This document shows positions 53,108 through 62,811 of a DNA stretch of 64,000 nt, piece after piece. The stretch's first letter is position 1, and each line of letters opens with the position of its first letter. Below the pieces are notes generated by a model. It was not told the origin of the DNA, did no database searches, and saw nothing but the letters and a program-made list of their open reading frames with translations. The position numbers were made by a program, and so were the translations under genes. This stretch comes from CAILZL01 sp049840395 (GTDB lineage: Bacteria > Pseudomonadota > Gammaproteobacteria > Steroidobacterales > Steroidobacteraceae), in contig JASGLD010000009.1 of assembly GCA_049840395.1 (NCBI GenBank), positions 248,001-312,000 of the forward strand, given 5' to 3'.

Positions 53108-54538
53108 TTACTTGATGACGCCGCCTTCGATCTTCTGACTGCCCTTCAACCCGACTGCGAATTTTTCGATGTACGCATTCGGTTGATGACCGTCGAACTC
53201 AACGCCGTCGAGCTTGGATTTGAACGGTGCGCGATAACCATCGGAGGCGAGCGCAGGGAAGTCCGATGCCTTGGCCTTGCCTTCTTCGATCAACAGCTGT
53301 GCCGCTTTCATGTAGATGTCGGTGCGATTGACCTTCTTGGCGGTTTCCGCATACCAGGCGTCCGGCTTCTGCTCGATCTGTCCCCAACGACGCATCTGCG
53401 TCAGGGTCCATACGCCATCGCTGACGAACGGATAGCTGGCGAAGCCGCGTGAAAACACGTTGAAATTAGGCGTCTGGCGCACGTCGCCCTTGCCGTACTC
53501 GAAGGTGCCCAACAGGCTCTTGCTGATCACGCTCACGCCCGCGCCCACATAATCGGAGCGGGAAATGATGGTGGCGGCTTCCTTGCGATTGGCATTGTTG
53601 TTTGCATCCAGCCACAGGCCGGCGCGAATCAACGCCTTGGTAATCGCCAGCAGTGTGTTGGGATTCTTGTCGGCCCAGGCCTTGGTCACGCCGAATACTT
53701 TGTCGGGAATGGTGTCGAAGTGTTCGTCGTCGGTAGCGATCGGCACGCCGACATTCTTGAAGATGGCCTGCTGATTCCAGGGTTCGCCCACGCAGTAACC
53801 ACTGATGGTGCCCGCTTCCATGGTGGCGGGCATTTGCGGCGGCGGCACCACCGACAGTTGCACATCGGCGTTGATCTGACCGGAGACATCGGTGGCCGAG
53901 TAATAACCCGGATTCAAGCCGCCGGCGCCCAGCCAGTAGCGCATGGCGTAGTTGTGACTGGATACGGGGAACACAATGCCGAGCTTGAGCGGCTTGCCCT
54001 GCTTCTTCAGATCGGCAACCACCGGTGCCAATACTTTAGCGTTGACCGGGTGAATCACTTTGCCCGATGCATCCTTGGGCAGAGTGTCCTTGATCTTGTT
54101 GTAGATGTCGTTGGAGAGGGTGAAGCCCTTGCCATTGATGGCCATGCTGTACACCGTGATCATGTCGGCCTTGGTGCCGATGCCGATGGTGGCGCCCAAT
54201 GGCTGACCTTCCAGCATGTGCGAACCATCCAATTCACCGCTGATGACGCGATCCAGCACCACCTTCCAGTTCGATTGCGCTTCCAGCGTGACGTACAGGC
54301 CTTCGTCTTCGAAATAGCCTTTTTCATAGGCAATGGCCAAGGGCGCCATGTCGGTGAGTTTGATGAAGCCTAGTTTGATTTGCTCTTTCTCGAGCTTGAG
54401 GCCTTTGGCCGAAGCGGCGCCGGTGCAGAGCAGTGCTGCGGCTGCCGCTGCGGTCAGCAGTTTGATGCTGTGGCGACGACCGGCGACTACTCCGATAGTG
54501 GCAGTGTTGGCCGATGCGAGATCGCGGGACTTTGTCAT
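53108..54538 (-). CDS. nrtA: nitrate ABC transporter substrate-binding protein
   Basis: 476 residues from ATG 54538, chosen for TTGGAGTG just upstream. A long twin-arginine-like leader (GRRHSIKLLTAAAAAALL, cleavage near ASAK) carries it to the periplasm. The CmpA/NrtA fold follows: IKLGFIKLTDMAPLAIAYEKGYF, GELDGSHMLEGQPLGATIGIG, FPVSSHNYAMRYWLGAGG, GYCVGEPWNQQAIF. Captures nitrate for NrtB/ATPase. First gene of the nrt operon, behind a regulated leader. Confidence 0.95.
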   Translation of the reverse strand: MTKSRDLASANTATIGVVAGRRHSIKLLTAAAAAALLCTGAASAKGLKLEKEQIKLGFIKLTDMAPLAIAYEKGYFEDEGLYVTLEAQSNWKVVLDRVISGELDGSHMLEGQPLGATIGIGTKADMITVYSMAINGKGFTLSNDIYNKIKDTLPKDASGKVIHPVNAKVLAPVVADLKKQGKPLKLGIVFPVSSHNYAMRYWLGAGGLNPGYYSATDVSGQINADVQLSVVPPPQMPATMEAGTISGYCVGEPWNQQAIFKNVGVPIATDDEHFDTIPDKVFGVTKAWADKNPNTLLAITKALIRAGLWLDANNNANRKEAATIISRSDYVGAGVSVISKSLLGTFEYGKGDVRQTPNFNVFSRGFASYPFVSDGVWTLTQMRRWGQIEQKPDAWYAETAKKVNRTDIYMKAAQLLIEEGKAKASDFPALASDGYRAPFKSKLDGVEFDGHQPNAYIEKFAVGLKGSQKIEGGVIK

Positions 54539-54621
54539 GTTCACTCCAATATGCGTCATCGTTAACGCTGTTTTCTTGTCTCTGCAGCTCTGAATCAGAT
54601 ATGTGCAGATTTTGAAAACGC

Positions 54622-54673
54622 AAAAAAAAGCCGCCGTCGCATACATGCATCAATGCATGTTGCTGACGGCGGC
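54622..54673 (-). terminator. leader terminator of the nrtA operon (attenuator)
   Basis: GCCGCCGTC (54673-54665) pairs with GACGGCGGC (54638-54630), enclosing a second perfect stem ACATGCAT/ATGCATGT, then eight T. It lies ~85-135 bases ahead of nrtA within its own leader, so it must be bypassed to express the operon. Confidence 0.92.
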
Positions 54674-54683
54674 GTTGCCTGTT

Positions 54684-54719
54684 GATCCAACATTGGATCG
54701 TGTGAGCGGTTGCCCGCTC
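54684..54719 (-). promoter_or_regulatory. tandem hairpins in the nrtA leader, candidate NasT (ANTAR) target
   Basis: Hairpin 1: GAGCGG-GCAA-CCGCTC (54719-54704). Hairpin 2: GATCC-AATGTT-GGATC (54699-54684), whose six-base loop has A at position 1 and G at position 4, the ANTAR target rule. Both lie between the sigma-54 start and the terminator. Confidence 0.75.
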
Positions 54720-54733
54720 TTGAACTTGATAAA

Positions 54734-54748
54734 GCAAGCGCTGTGCCA
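54734..54748 (-). promoter_or_regulatory. sigma-54 promoter of the nrtA operon
   Basis: TGGCAC-A-GCGC-TTGC followed by TTT matches the -24/-12 consensus with correct spacing; +1 near 54722, directly ahead of the leader hairpins. Confidence 0.88.
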
Positions 54749-55019
54749 CACCGCAAAAAAGGCCGAAAAATGCCGGTAAAAGCCGTGTTTTAAGAAATTA
54801 ATTGGAGGCGCGATGCGGCTGAGTGCGCGCCGTTTTGATTCGGATTGGCGCAGTCATCTTGGTGCATTGCACAAGCATTGGGCCGGGCATCGCCGGTTTC
54901 GATAGCCACGTTTGACTTCGCTGAGCAATGCCAAACGCCAAGAATGAGCAGAGTGATTTAGCGACGGCAGCCTGGAGAGTGGCTTGAGAGATTGAGCATG
55001 GTTATGCGATCCATGCTGA

Positions 55020-57341
55020 TTAGAATTTCAAATTCACACCGGCAATCGGCACCAGGCTCAGACCGGTTTGGTTCTCGACGGCGATGCCGGATACGGTGTT
55101 GTCGGTATTTATGGTGATATCGCGGCAACAAATATTGTCGCGGTCCAATGCATTACGCAGCTCTAGAAACAGCTGCAGCTGTGCGGCACGAACCGGCATG
55201 CTGTATTGCGCGCGTAATTCCAGCGAAGCAAAGTCGTTGAAGCGTTGTGAATTGCGCTGGCCCAGGGTGGCGCTGGTCGAGTTGGCATTGAGTTGCAACG
55301 GCGTATAAGCCCAACCGCTGTGCAGAGTGCTGCTGCCGGACAATAGCCAACGATTGCTGGACCAGTTAAGGCCCGCGGTGAGGGCATGCGGTTGATCCCA
55401 GCTGCGGCGTACATAGACGCCTGCGATCTGATCCTGCACGCGCGACCAGCTGTAATTCAGCCACCAGCCGAAACTATCTTTGGCCGGCGCAGTCAGCGAG
55501 ACTTCCAGACCTTGCGCGCGCGAGTGTGTGGCTTGAATGACATTGCGATCGATTTCCAACTCGCTGGCCAGCGTAATAATGCTCAATAGATTTTCGTTGC
55601 GCGGCGCCAGACGGCTGCCCCGCTTGCGATAAGCTTCAACCCGCAATTGCAAATCCGGCGTCAATGCCTGCGTCCAGCCGAGAATGTATTGGCGCATGCG
55701 TTCGGGCGGATTGAAGCGTGGTGTGGCCGCACTGCTGTCCAGCATGTGCAGTGCCTGCGCCTGCACATAGTTGCCGGCGCTGACATGAATGGAGCGGGTG
55801 TCATTCACCGCATATTGCAGGTTGATGCGTGGGCTGAGTTGCCGGCCATGATTGAGATAGGGAAACACGTCATAACGCAGTCCGGTTTCCGCACGCCATG
55901 CACCCCACTGCTGGGTCAGGTTCAGATAGCTGGCGTAATCGGTGTTCGAAAATTCATGAGTGTAGTAGCGCTGTAAAGCGCTCTTGGCGAAGGTGCTGCT
56001 GAGCGGCGCCAGGTAGGTGGCCTCGCTGCTGTATTTATAATTGGCCCGGCTGTGATTAATGTGCACGCCCCATAGCCACTGCAGATGGGCACTCGTCTGC
56101 AGCGATAGGTTGCTGTCCAGCGTGAACAGACGCGCATTACGTTCATCGTTCAGCGAACCGGCAGCGATGTTGGTATGACTCATTTGCGCATTGCGTCTAT
56201 TGGTCAGCTGTGTCTGCGCCAGCTGCACATCGTAGTGCAGTGCTTCCGAGGCGTCCTGCTGCCAACCAAGCCATAGATAGCTGTCGTGGTCGTGCGCGCG
56301 TGCGCGTTGTTCGCCGGAGTTGGTTTCCAAGTCGAGATCGTCGTTCAAGCGCAGCGCACCCATGCGCAGTTCGCCATCGGCCAGGTGATAACTGTGGCGC
56401 ACCACGAAGTCTTCGAACTCGGGTTCACCGATGCTGTTCTCGGTATGTTTGATGACCTGCGACACGTTGCTGGTGCGATAACCCACCAGCCAATGGCCGG
56501 CTTCATTGGCATAACTGCCGGTGCTGTGTAAGCGGCTGTACAGCATGCTGGCGCCGATGGTGTAGTGCGTTTCGGCAGTGTTGCGTGGCGCCAGATCGAT
56601 CACCGCAGCGTTGTGATTGCCGAATTGCACCGGATAGGCGCCGCTGTAGAAGTTCAGGGTTTGCACCCAGTCCGGATCGAGCAGACCGAACAGACCTTGA
56701 AAGTCTTTCAAGTGCACCGGCTTGTACAGTTCGACACCATCGAAGCGCACCAGATTCTCATCTTCGTAACCGCCCCGTACATGCGTCAGTGTGGACAGGC
56801 TATTGCCGGCTGCGCCGGGCAGGTACTGCACGCTACGCAGTACGTCCTGCTCGATGCCTGCGGTTTTTTCCAGGCTGGCGTGCGGCAACTGCACATTGGC
56901 ATTGCTGGATTCATCGCGGGTCAGGTTGTAACGACTGGCAAAGACGACAACTTCTTCAAGCGCGGCGGCACTGGTGTTCGGCGTGGCTTTCTCGGCGGGT
57001 TCAACGGCATTGGCCGCATTGTTGCGGATGATGGTGTAGCCCTGGCCCATCGGCAGCGCCTGCAGTTCCAGATTGAATGTCTTGAGCGCAAGGCGCAGCC
57101 GATCCAATTGCAGCGTGGCGGCAGGATCGGTGTCGATCACCAGTTCATCGCTGACAATCTGCGAGCTGTATAACAAAGGCAGGCCGGCGCTGCGCAGCTC
57201 ATCCAACACGGCGTTCAACTTGCGTCCCGACCAGCTTTGATTGGCTGAAACGACGCGGGTTTGTGCGTCGGCAACTGCAATACTGTTAGCGGCGCACAGG
57301 CCCAGCATCAACCATGGCAGTAAAGAAGTGTGTGAATCCAT
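55020..57341 (-). CDS. TonB-dependent receptor with N-terminal signalling (STN) domain, FecA-type
   Basis: 773 residues. A signal peptide (LMLGLCAANSIAVA) is followed by an STN domain at about 35-110 (WSGRKLNAVLDELRSAGLPL, TFNLELQALPMGQGYTII), a TonB box-like EEVVVFASRYN, a plug (RGGYEDENLVRFDGVELY) and a barrel ending in NLKF. The STN domain and the fecI-fecR genes just upstream mark a trans-envelope signalling receptor: ligand binding would activate the ECF sigma factor through FecR. Unlike many, no siderophore biosynthesis lies nearby; the ligand is unknown. 51 bases after fecR. Confidence 0.92.
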   Translation of the reverse strand: MDSHTSLLPWLMLGLCAANSIAVADAQTRVVSANQSWSGRKLNAVLDELRSAGLPLLYSSQIVSDELVIDTDPAATLQLDRLRLALKTFNLELQALPMGQGYTIIRNNAANAVEPAEKATPNTSAAALEEVVVFASRYNLTRDESSNANVQLPHASLEKTAGIEQDVLRSVQYLPGAAGNSLSTLTHVRGGYEDENLVRFDGVELYKPVHLKDFQGLFGLLDPDWVQTLNFYSGAYPVQFGNHNAAVIDLAPRNTAETHYTIGASMLYSRLHSTGSYANEAGHWLVGYRTSNVSQVIKHTENSIGEPEFEDFVVRHSYHLADGELRMGALRLNDDLDLETNSGEQRARAHDHDSYLWLGWQQDASEALHYDVQLAQTQLTNRRNAQMSHTNIAAGSLNDERNARLFTLDSNLSLQTSAHLQWLWGVHINHSRANYKYSSEATYLAPLSSTFAKSALQRYYTHEFSNTDYASYLNLTQQWGAWRAETGLRYDVFPYLNHGRQLSPRINLQYAVNDTRSIHVSAGNYVQAQALHMLDSSAATPRFNPPERMRQYILGWTQALTPDLQLRVEAYRKRGSRLAPRNENLLSIITLASELEIDRNVIQATHSRAQGLEVSLTAPAKDSFGWWLNYSWSRVQDQIAGVYVRRSWDQPHALTAGLNWSSNRWLLSGSSTLHSGWAYTPLQLNANSTSATLGQRNSQRFNDFASLELRAQYSMPVRAAQLQLFLELRNALDRDNICCRDITINTDNTVSGIAVENQTGLSLVPIAGVNLKF

Positions 57342-57392
57342 TTATATGCGCGCCAAAAAGTGCGCGCATATTAGCAGTCCTCTAGTTATGGA

Positions 57393-58379
57393 TTACTGTG
57401 CTTGTGAGATGAGTAATTGCCGATCCTGAACAGTGGCATGGAAGTCGGTGGCGGCCAGTACAACCTGTAACGCTTGTAACGGCGGCAACGTGGTCTGTTG
57501 ACCGTGCAGTATCACTCGGTCGGCATTGGTCTTGATGGCTGCGCTGGCATAACTCAATTGGTAACCAGTTTCATCGCCCACCCACTTCAAAAATTCAGAG
57601 ACACTGCGGTTTTCCAAAGCAAATGGCTGCGCCAAGGCATCCACCCACTGCCAGCTGGCATCGTCCATGCGTAGTTCGCTGCGTATGGCCTGCGATTGTG
57701 CGTCCAGTTGTAATTGTTCCAGCGGCGCGACGGTAAACTGCGCAGCGCCTGCTTTGATGGCTGCCTGCCCCTCACGCACTGCGACCCGCAGCATCTGGCC
57801 ATCGGCATCGATGCGATAGCGGGTGCCAAGGTGAGTGACGTCGCCACGTACGGTGTGCACCGTCAGGGCGGCGGCATTGCTATGGCTGTCGACATACATC
57901 GAACCCTGCGTCAGTTGTACTTCATTGGCATTGATCCAGCGCAGCTCGCTGTTGCCGGCGATACGGACATCAATACCATTGTTCAATGCCAGCCGTACCG
58001 CACCACCATTGCCGGTGCGCAAGGTATCGCCATCATGAATCCGGCTCTCGTTAGCCGCGCCACTGCCATTGACTGTGGTGTCGCGTGCCTGTTGAGCAGT
58101 GGCAATGAGCTGCGGTGTATTGACGGCAGTGCCGGTGCTCAATTGCCTGCTTACCAGCCATGTCGTGCCCAGGGCGCAGATCATGAAGCCTACGGCTGCC
58201 AGCCAGCGGCGTTGCAAGCGAGCTTTGCGACCGGCAACCAGGTGCTGCCATTCGGCGTGCACGGCAGCGCGCACCTCGGCTTCAAGACGCTTCGGTGGTG
58301 CACGACGTGCGCCGGCCTTGGCCAGCAGCTGCGCCAGTGGGTCGGTGGCATCCGGATGTGGATCTTCTGAGTTGCTCAT
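57393..58379 (-). CDS. fecR: FecR family anti-sigma / sigma regulator
   Basis: 328 residues. A cytosolic basic N-terminal part, one membrane helix near residues 62-82 (WLAAVGFMICALGTTWLVS), then the periplasmic FecR domain (RIHDGDTLRTGNGGAVRLAL, LTVHTVRGDVTHLGTRYRI) and a C-terminal STN-like segment that contacts the receptor. Transmits ligand occupancy of the receptor to the sigma factor. Confidence 0.92.
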   Translation of the reverse strand: MSNSEDPHPDATDPLAQLLAKAGARRAPPKRLEAEVRAAVHAEWQHLVAGRKARLQRRWLAAVGFMICALGTTWLVSRQLSTGTAVNTPQLIATAQQARDTTVNGSGAANESRIHDGDTLRTGNGGAVRLALNNGIDVRIAGNSELRWINANEVQLTQGSMYVDSHSNAAALTVHTVRGDVTHLGTRYRIDADGQMLRVAVREGQAAIKAGAAQFTVAPLEQLQLDAQSQAIRSELRMDDASWQWVDALAQPFALENRSVSEFLKWVGDETGYQLSYASAAIKTNADRVILHGQQTTLPPLQALQVVLAATDFHATVQDRQLLISQAQ

Positions 58380-58413
58380 AATCTATTACCGCCGCGTCAG
58401 TCGCGGATTACAG

Positions 58414-59022
58414 TCAAATGGGGTCTTGGAACAGTTGCAGCGCCGGCTGCGCGCCATACAGTTGTTCAAACATGTCGCGGAATGCCTGACGTGCACGTTG
58501 TAGCAGCGATTGCGCCGCGCCATGTTGCAGGTTCATGCGCTCGGCGATTTCGTCTACGGACAGGCCGTCGACGTACTTCCATTCCAGTGCATCGCCATAA
58601 CGGGGCGGCAGATGATCGAGTACCACCTGCACCAAGCGTGAGACTTCGGACCGGCGTGCGGTCAGTTCGGGATCGAGATCCGGCGAGGCCATGGCCTCCA
58701 GCGCCGCTTGAATATGCGGATCGTCTTCAATGGGGATGAAGCGCTGAACGTGACGGCCGCGTTGCTCGAAGTAGTCGCTGAGCTGTGAACGACAAATTTG
58801 ACACAGCCAGGTAAACATGGCCGCTTCACCGCGGTAGGTGTCGATCTTGCGCAGGGCGCGGCACAGTGTCTGTTGCACGATGTCGCGCGCGGCATCTTCG
58901 TCGTTCATGCGCGTGATGGCGAAGCGATACAACCGACTGAAGTAGTGGTTGAAGAATTCGTTGAATGCGCGTTCTTCGCCCTTGAGCAGGCGCTCGGCGA
59001 GACGACGGTCTTCGAAATTCAT
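58414..59022 (-). CDS. fecI: ECF sigma factor, FecI-like
   Basis: 202 residues. Region 2 (YRFAITRMNDEDAARDIVQQTLCRAL, AAMFTWLCQICRSQLSDYF) and region 4 (DHLPPRYGDALEWKYVDGLSVDEIAERM) are clear. First of the sigma-fecR-receptor set, 34 bases before fecR. Expected to transcribe the receptor gene and perhaps itself. Confidence 0.92.
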   Translation of the reverse strand: MNFEDRRLAERLLKGEERAFNEFFNHYFSRLYRFAITRMNDEDAARDIVQQTLCRALRKIDTYRGEAAMFTWLCQICRSQLSDYFEQRGRHVQRFIPIEDDPHIQAALEAMASPDLDPELTARRSEVSRLVQVVLDHLPPRYGDALEWKYVDGLSVDEIAERMNLQHGAAQSLLQRARQAFRDMFEQLYGAQPALQLFQDPI

Positions 59023-59284
59023 GCAACTGTCCTGCGGCTACCAAAGCATCGGATATGGGTATAGACGGACTGTAAATGGGAAATCAATCGCGTTTATGTG
59101 TAGGCGGCGATTGTATTTGATGCCGCCTGCTGTCCTATGGTCTATAAGACATTGCCTAAAGCATGATTAAGTTGGCGAAACCGACCGGCAATAAGCAATA
59201 AGTCTGGTAACTAACCGATTGCCCGATGGTCTCAATGGGGGTGGTGCAATGTGCAAGATAAGTCTCGGTAACAGGAACGGATGA

Positions 59285-61045
59285 GTGACGGAATTTCTTT
59301 CTTGCAAACGAGTTGTATGGTTGGCGCTGTGTCTGGGAACGGCGCGGCTGGCAACCGCTCAGGAAAAGCAAGCTGAGGCCGCCACTGAAGCTGCCGATAA
59401 TGCTGCGGCGCCCGGCGCTACCGATGCAGCCTCTATCGAATCCTCTACGGAAGCGCCGTTAACTGAGGTGACCACCACGGCCATACCCACCGATGCGCAG
59501 TTGCAGGCCAGCGGTGCCGTTATCGGTCGCATCGATATCAAAGTGGTGGATGTGTTCGATACCGACAACCCGAAGGAATCGGGCAAGGCTTATCGAGCGG
59601 CGAATTACCTGCATATCAACACTCGCGAGCAGACAGTGCGGCCGCAGTTGCTATTCAAGAGTGGTGAGCCGTACATGCGGCACATCCTCGATGAGACCGA
59701 ACGCAATCTGCGTGCACGGCGCTATCTGGAAGACGCCAGTATTCTGCCGGTGGCTTACCACGCGGATACCAATACGGTGGACCTGCTGGTGAGAGTGCAC
59801 GATGTCTGGACTTTGAATCCAGGTGCCACCCTGGGCCGCAGCGGCGGCGCCAATCACACGGGTATACAGCTCGATGAAAGCAATCTGCTCGGTTTAGGCA
59901 AGAGCATATCGGTGGATCGCGATCAGGACGTGGATCGCAGCGCCTGGAAGTTCGGCTATCGCGATCCCAACTTTCTTAGCACGCGTTGGGAGTTGGGTTT
60001 GCGTTACTACGATAATAGTGACGGTCATTTGCGCGGCGTGAACATCAATCATCCCTTCTATTCACTGGATACGCGCTGGAGCGCTGCACTGGACGCCAGT
60101 AGTGAGGAACGTATCGACAAGCGCTTCGAGCAGGCGCAGGTGGTGGACCAATATGTTGTGCGTCAAAAGAGCGCCGGCGTGCAGGCGGGTTGGTCCACCG
60201 GTTTGCGTACTTATCGCGGTTCGGGCTGGGTGCAGCGTTGGTCGTTGGGTTATCGGGACGATGCGCAGCGTTTCTCGCCCGATCCGGTATTGGGCACGCT
60301 GACACTGCCGGTAGATAAGGTGTGGCGTTATCCCTGGGTGGGCTTGTCCTGGTTCCAGGATAAATATGAAGTGACGCGCAATCGCGATCGCATCGCGCGT
60401 ACCGAAGACGTGTATGTCGGTTTGTCGTTGAACACTACTTTGGGGTATGCCGCAGAAAGCTGGGGTTCCACCGCCAACGCGTTGATCGCCAGTATTCAAT
60501 TGGCGGATACCTATCGATTGAGCGAGCGTCAGTATCTGTCCGGTAATCTGTCTTTCGGTGGCCGTCATCAAAGTGATGCCTGGCATGCAGCGCTGTACTC
60601 CGGCAGTCTGCGCTATGATTTTCGCGAGACCAACAAGGCTTTGTTCGTGATCAGTCTCAGTCATGCGCATCTGGAAAATCCGGACGATTCGCAGCAGTTA
60701 TACCTGGGCAGCGATGAAGGTATGCGCGGTTATGTGCTGCGTTTTCGCAGTGGCACGGAACGCAGCGTGTTGGCGCTGGAGCAGCGTGTCTATACCGACA
60801 AGCAAATTTTGCGATTGCTGAGTGTGGGCGGTGCGGCCTTCATCGACGTGGGTCATATTGCCGGCGAGACCTTCGATGCACCCAATGGCCGCAGCACCTT
60901 TGCCGATGTCGGCTTCGGTTTGCGTCTGGGTAACATTCGCTCCAGTCGCGGCGATATTTTCCATCTCGATCTTGCCTATCCATTGAATGCCGACGACAAG
61001 GATCGCAAGTTGCAGTTCTCGGTTACTACCAAGACTTCTTTCTAG
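59285..61045 (+). CDS. outer-membrane BamA/TamA-like beta-barrel protein with POTRA-like domain
   Basis: 586 residues from GTG 59285, which starts a signal peptide ending LATAQ. An Ala/Glu/Thr-rich linker is followed by a POTRA-like region at about 80-185 (VRPQLLFKSGEPYMRHILDETERNLRARRYLEDASI, DLLVRVHDVWTLNP) and a barrel (LGYRDD, YDFRETNKALF, FADVGFGLRLGN) ending in Phe (TTKTSF), typical of Omp85-type proteins. Probably helps insert or pass proteins or lipids at the outer membrane; the exact role is not readable. Divergent from the fecI operon. Confidence 0.78.
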   Translation: MTEFLSCKRVVWLALCLGTARLATAQEKQAEAATEAADNAAAPGATDAASIESSTEAPLTEVTTTAIPTDAQLQASGAVIGRIDIKVVDVFDTDNPKESGKAYRAANYLHINTREQTVRPQLLFKSGEPYMRHILDETERNLRARRYLEDASILPVAYHADTNTVDLLVRVHDVWTLNPGATLGRSGGANHTGIQLDESNLLGLGKSISVDRDQDVDRSAWKFGYRDPNFLSTRWELGLRYYDNSDGHLRGVNINHPFYSLDTRWSAALDASSEERIDKRFEQAQVVDQYVVRQKSAGVQAGWSTGLRTYRGSGWVQRWSLGYRDDAQRFSPDPVLGTLTLPVDKVWRYPWVGLSWFQDKYEVTRNRDRIARTEDVYVGLSLNTTLGYAAESWGSTANALIASIQLADTYRLSERQYLSGNLSFGGRHQSDAWHAALYSGSLRYDFRETNKALFVISLSHAHLENPDDSQQLYLGSDEGMRGYVLRFRSGTERSVLALEQRVYTDKQILRLLSVGGAAFIDVGHIAGETFDAPNGRSTFADVGFGLRLGNIRSSRGDIFHLDLAYPLNADDKDRKLQFSVTTKTSF

Positions 61046-61072
61046 TGTTTGAGATGCGGCATGTGTGAGATG

Positions 61073-61110
61073 CCCCCACCCTAACCCTCCCCCGTGGAAC
61101 GGGGGAGGGG
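61073..61110. repeat. CCACCCTAACCCTCCCCC-type repeat
   Basis: CCCCCACCCTAACCCTCCCCCGTGG then CGGGGGAGGGG, just after the barrel gene; first of two in the 407-base gap 61046-61452. Confidence 0.72.
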
Positions 61111-61230
61111 ACAGGAATGGTGGCAGTGAATGCAGTGTGCGGCGCTGCGCCATACTGCCGACTACGTTTATAGAGAGCAGGAGCAAGTGAGGGAGCGGAG
61201 CCTCAGGTAAACAAAATACAGTGGCGATCC

Positions 61231-61267
61231 TTACCCTCCCCCGCTAGCGGGGGAGGGCAGGGTGGGG
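61231..61267. repeat. CCCTCCCCC-type repeat, second copy in the gap
   Basis: TTACCCTCCCCCGCTAGCGGGGGAGGGCAGGGTGGGG, palindromic. I see nothing else recognisable in the 61111-61230 and 61268-61452 stretches. Confidence 0.72.
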
Positions 61268-61452
61268 CATCTTGTATGTCAACGCTTTTTTGAAACGCTA
61301 AAAAAATCTGATTGTCCGTTCGTCCCGACTCTCCTGCAGGACTCAGCGCGCACAGATATCACACAACTTTTCCAAGTAAACGATTGCCACCTGCACGATT
61401 AGACGCGCTCCGGTATCCTTGCGAGCTGTTTGCTGTGTGAGATTGCCTACTG

Positions 61453-62694
61453 ATGCGCCTGCTCGATGCCGACGGCTTTGCCGTGTTGAAACAACGCGAT
61501 TTCGTGTTGTTTCTGTTGTTACGCATGTTCGGCAACATTGCGGCGCAGATGCAGACCGTGGCGGTGGGGTGGCAGGTCTATGAGAAAACCGGCAATCCAC
61601 TGGATCTGGGCTGGATCGGGCTGTCGCAATTTCTGCCCTTTGTATTGTTGATTCTGCCGGCCGGCCATGTGGCCGATCATCATGACCGTCGTCGCATCCT
61701 GTCGCTGTGCTATGGCGTGCATGTGCTGTGTGCGCTGGCCTTGGGTATCTACACCTGGTCGGATTCAACCCAGGTATGGCCCATCTTCGTGGTGATGACC
61801 TTGCTGGGTATGGCGCGCGCCTTCGCCATGCCGGCCAGCCAATCCTTGTTGCCTAATCTGGTCACGCCGGATCAATTCGGTCGCGCCATCGCCTTCAGTT
61901 CCATGGTGTTTCAAGCCTCCACCATTGCCGGTCCGACGTTGGGCGGTTTGTTGCTATTGGCAGGCGTACAGACCGTGTATGTCGCAGTGGTGGTGTGCAG
62001 TCTGATTTGCGTGACTGCCATGGTCAGCATGCACTACCGACATGCAACACAGGTGAAGGAAGCGGCAGCCGAACTGGATCTGAAATCGTTGCTAACCGGT
62101 TTGAACTTCGTGCGTTCACAGCCGTTGATGTTGGGCGCGATCTCGTTGGATCTGTTCGCCGTGCTATTTGGTGGTGCCACCGCGCTATTGCCCATCTATG
62201 CCAGCGACATTCTGCATGTGGGTCCGACAGGATTGGGCATGCTGCGCAGTGCACCTGGTGTGGGTGCTTTGGTGTGCGCCATCTGGTTAAGTGCCCATCC
62301 CATCACTCGCCATGTGGGTCGCTGGTTGTTCGGTAGCGTGCTGGTGTTTGGCGCGTCCACGGTGGTGTTCGGTGCTTCTACCAGCTTCATCGTGTCCTTG
62401 GTGGCATTGGCAGGTTTGGGTGCCAGCGACATGATGAGTGTGTTCGTGCGCAATTACCTGGTGCAGCTGATCACGCCCGATGCAATTCGTGGTCGTGTCA
62501 GTGCGGTAAGTTCCGTATTCATTGGCGCTTCCAATGAATTGGGTGAATTTGAGTCGGGCACTACCGCTGCGTGGTGGGGCACGGTGGCGGCGGTGGTGGT
62601 CGGCGGTAGCGCAACTATTGTGGTCTCATTGCTATGGATGAAATTGTTCCCCGCACTGCGTCGCATGGATAAGTTTCCAGATCCGGTGCGTTAA
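61453..62694 (+). CDS. MFS exporter, EntS-like (MFS_3)
   Basis: 413 residues with about 12 helices. Opening FLLLRMFGNIAAQMQTVAVGWQVYEKTGNPLDLGWIGL is typical of the EntS branch; LPAGHVADHHDRRRIL is motif A. The family exports siderophores and other small molecules. The distance to the fecI-fecR-receptor set (2.4 kb) leaves a link to iron possible but unproven. No clear ribosome site before ATG 61453. Confidence 0.88.
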   Translation: MRLLDADGFAVLKQRDFVLFLLLRMFGNIAAQMQTVAVGWQVYEKTGNPLDLGWIGLSQFLPFVLLILPAGHVADHHDRRRILSLCYGVHVLCALALGIYTWSDSTQVWPIFVVMTLLGMARAFAMPASQSLLPNLVTPDQFGRAIAFSSMVFQASTIAGPTLGGLLLLAGVQTVYVAVVVCSLICVTAMVSMHYRHATQVKEAAAELDLKSLLTGLNFVRSQPLMLGAISLDLFAVLFGGATALLPIYASDILHVGPTGLGMLRSAPGVGALVCAIWLSAHPITRHVGRWLFGSVLVFGASTVVFGASTSFIVSLVALAGLGASDMMSVFVRNYLVQLITPDAIRGRVSAVSSVFIGASNELGEFESGTTAAWWGTVAAVVVGGSATIVVSLLWMKLFPALRRMDKFPDPVR

Positions 62695-62811
62695 GACACT
62701 CACAGGCACTTTTCGAAATTGAGAATTGCAACGTATTGCACTGACAAGGATGTCACTGGTTTGTAAACATTGGCTTTTTACACTGCCGACTTTCAATCAA
62801 GTCGGTGTGAT

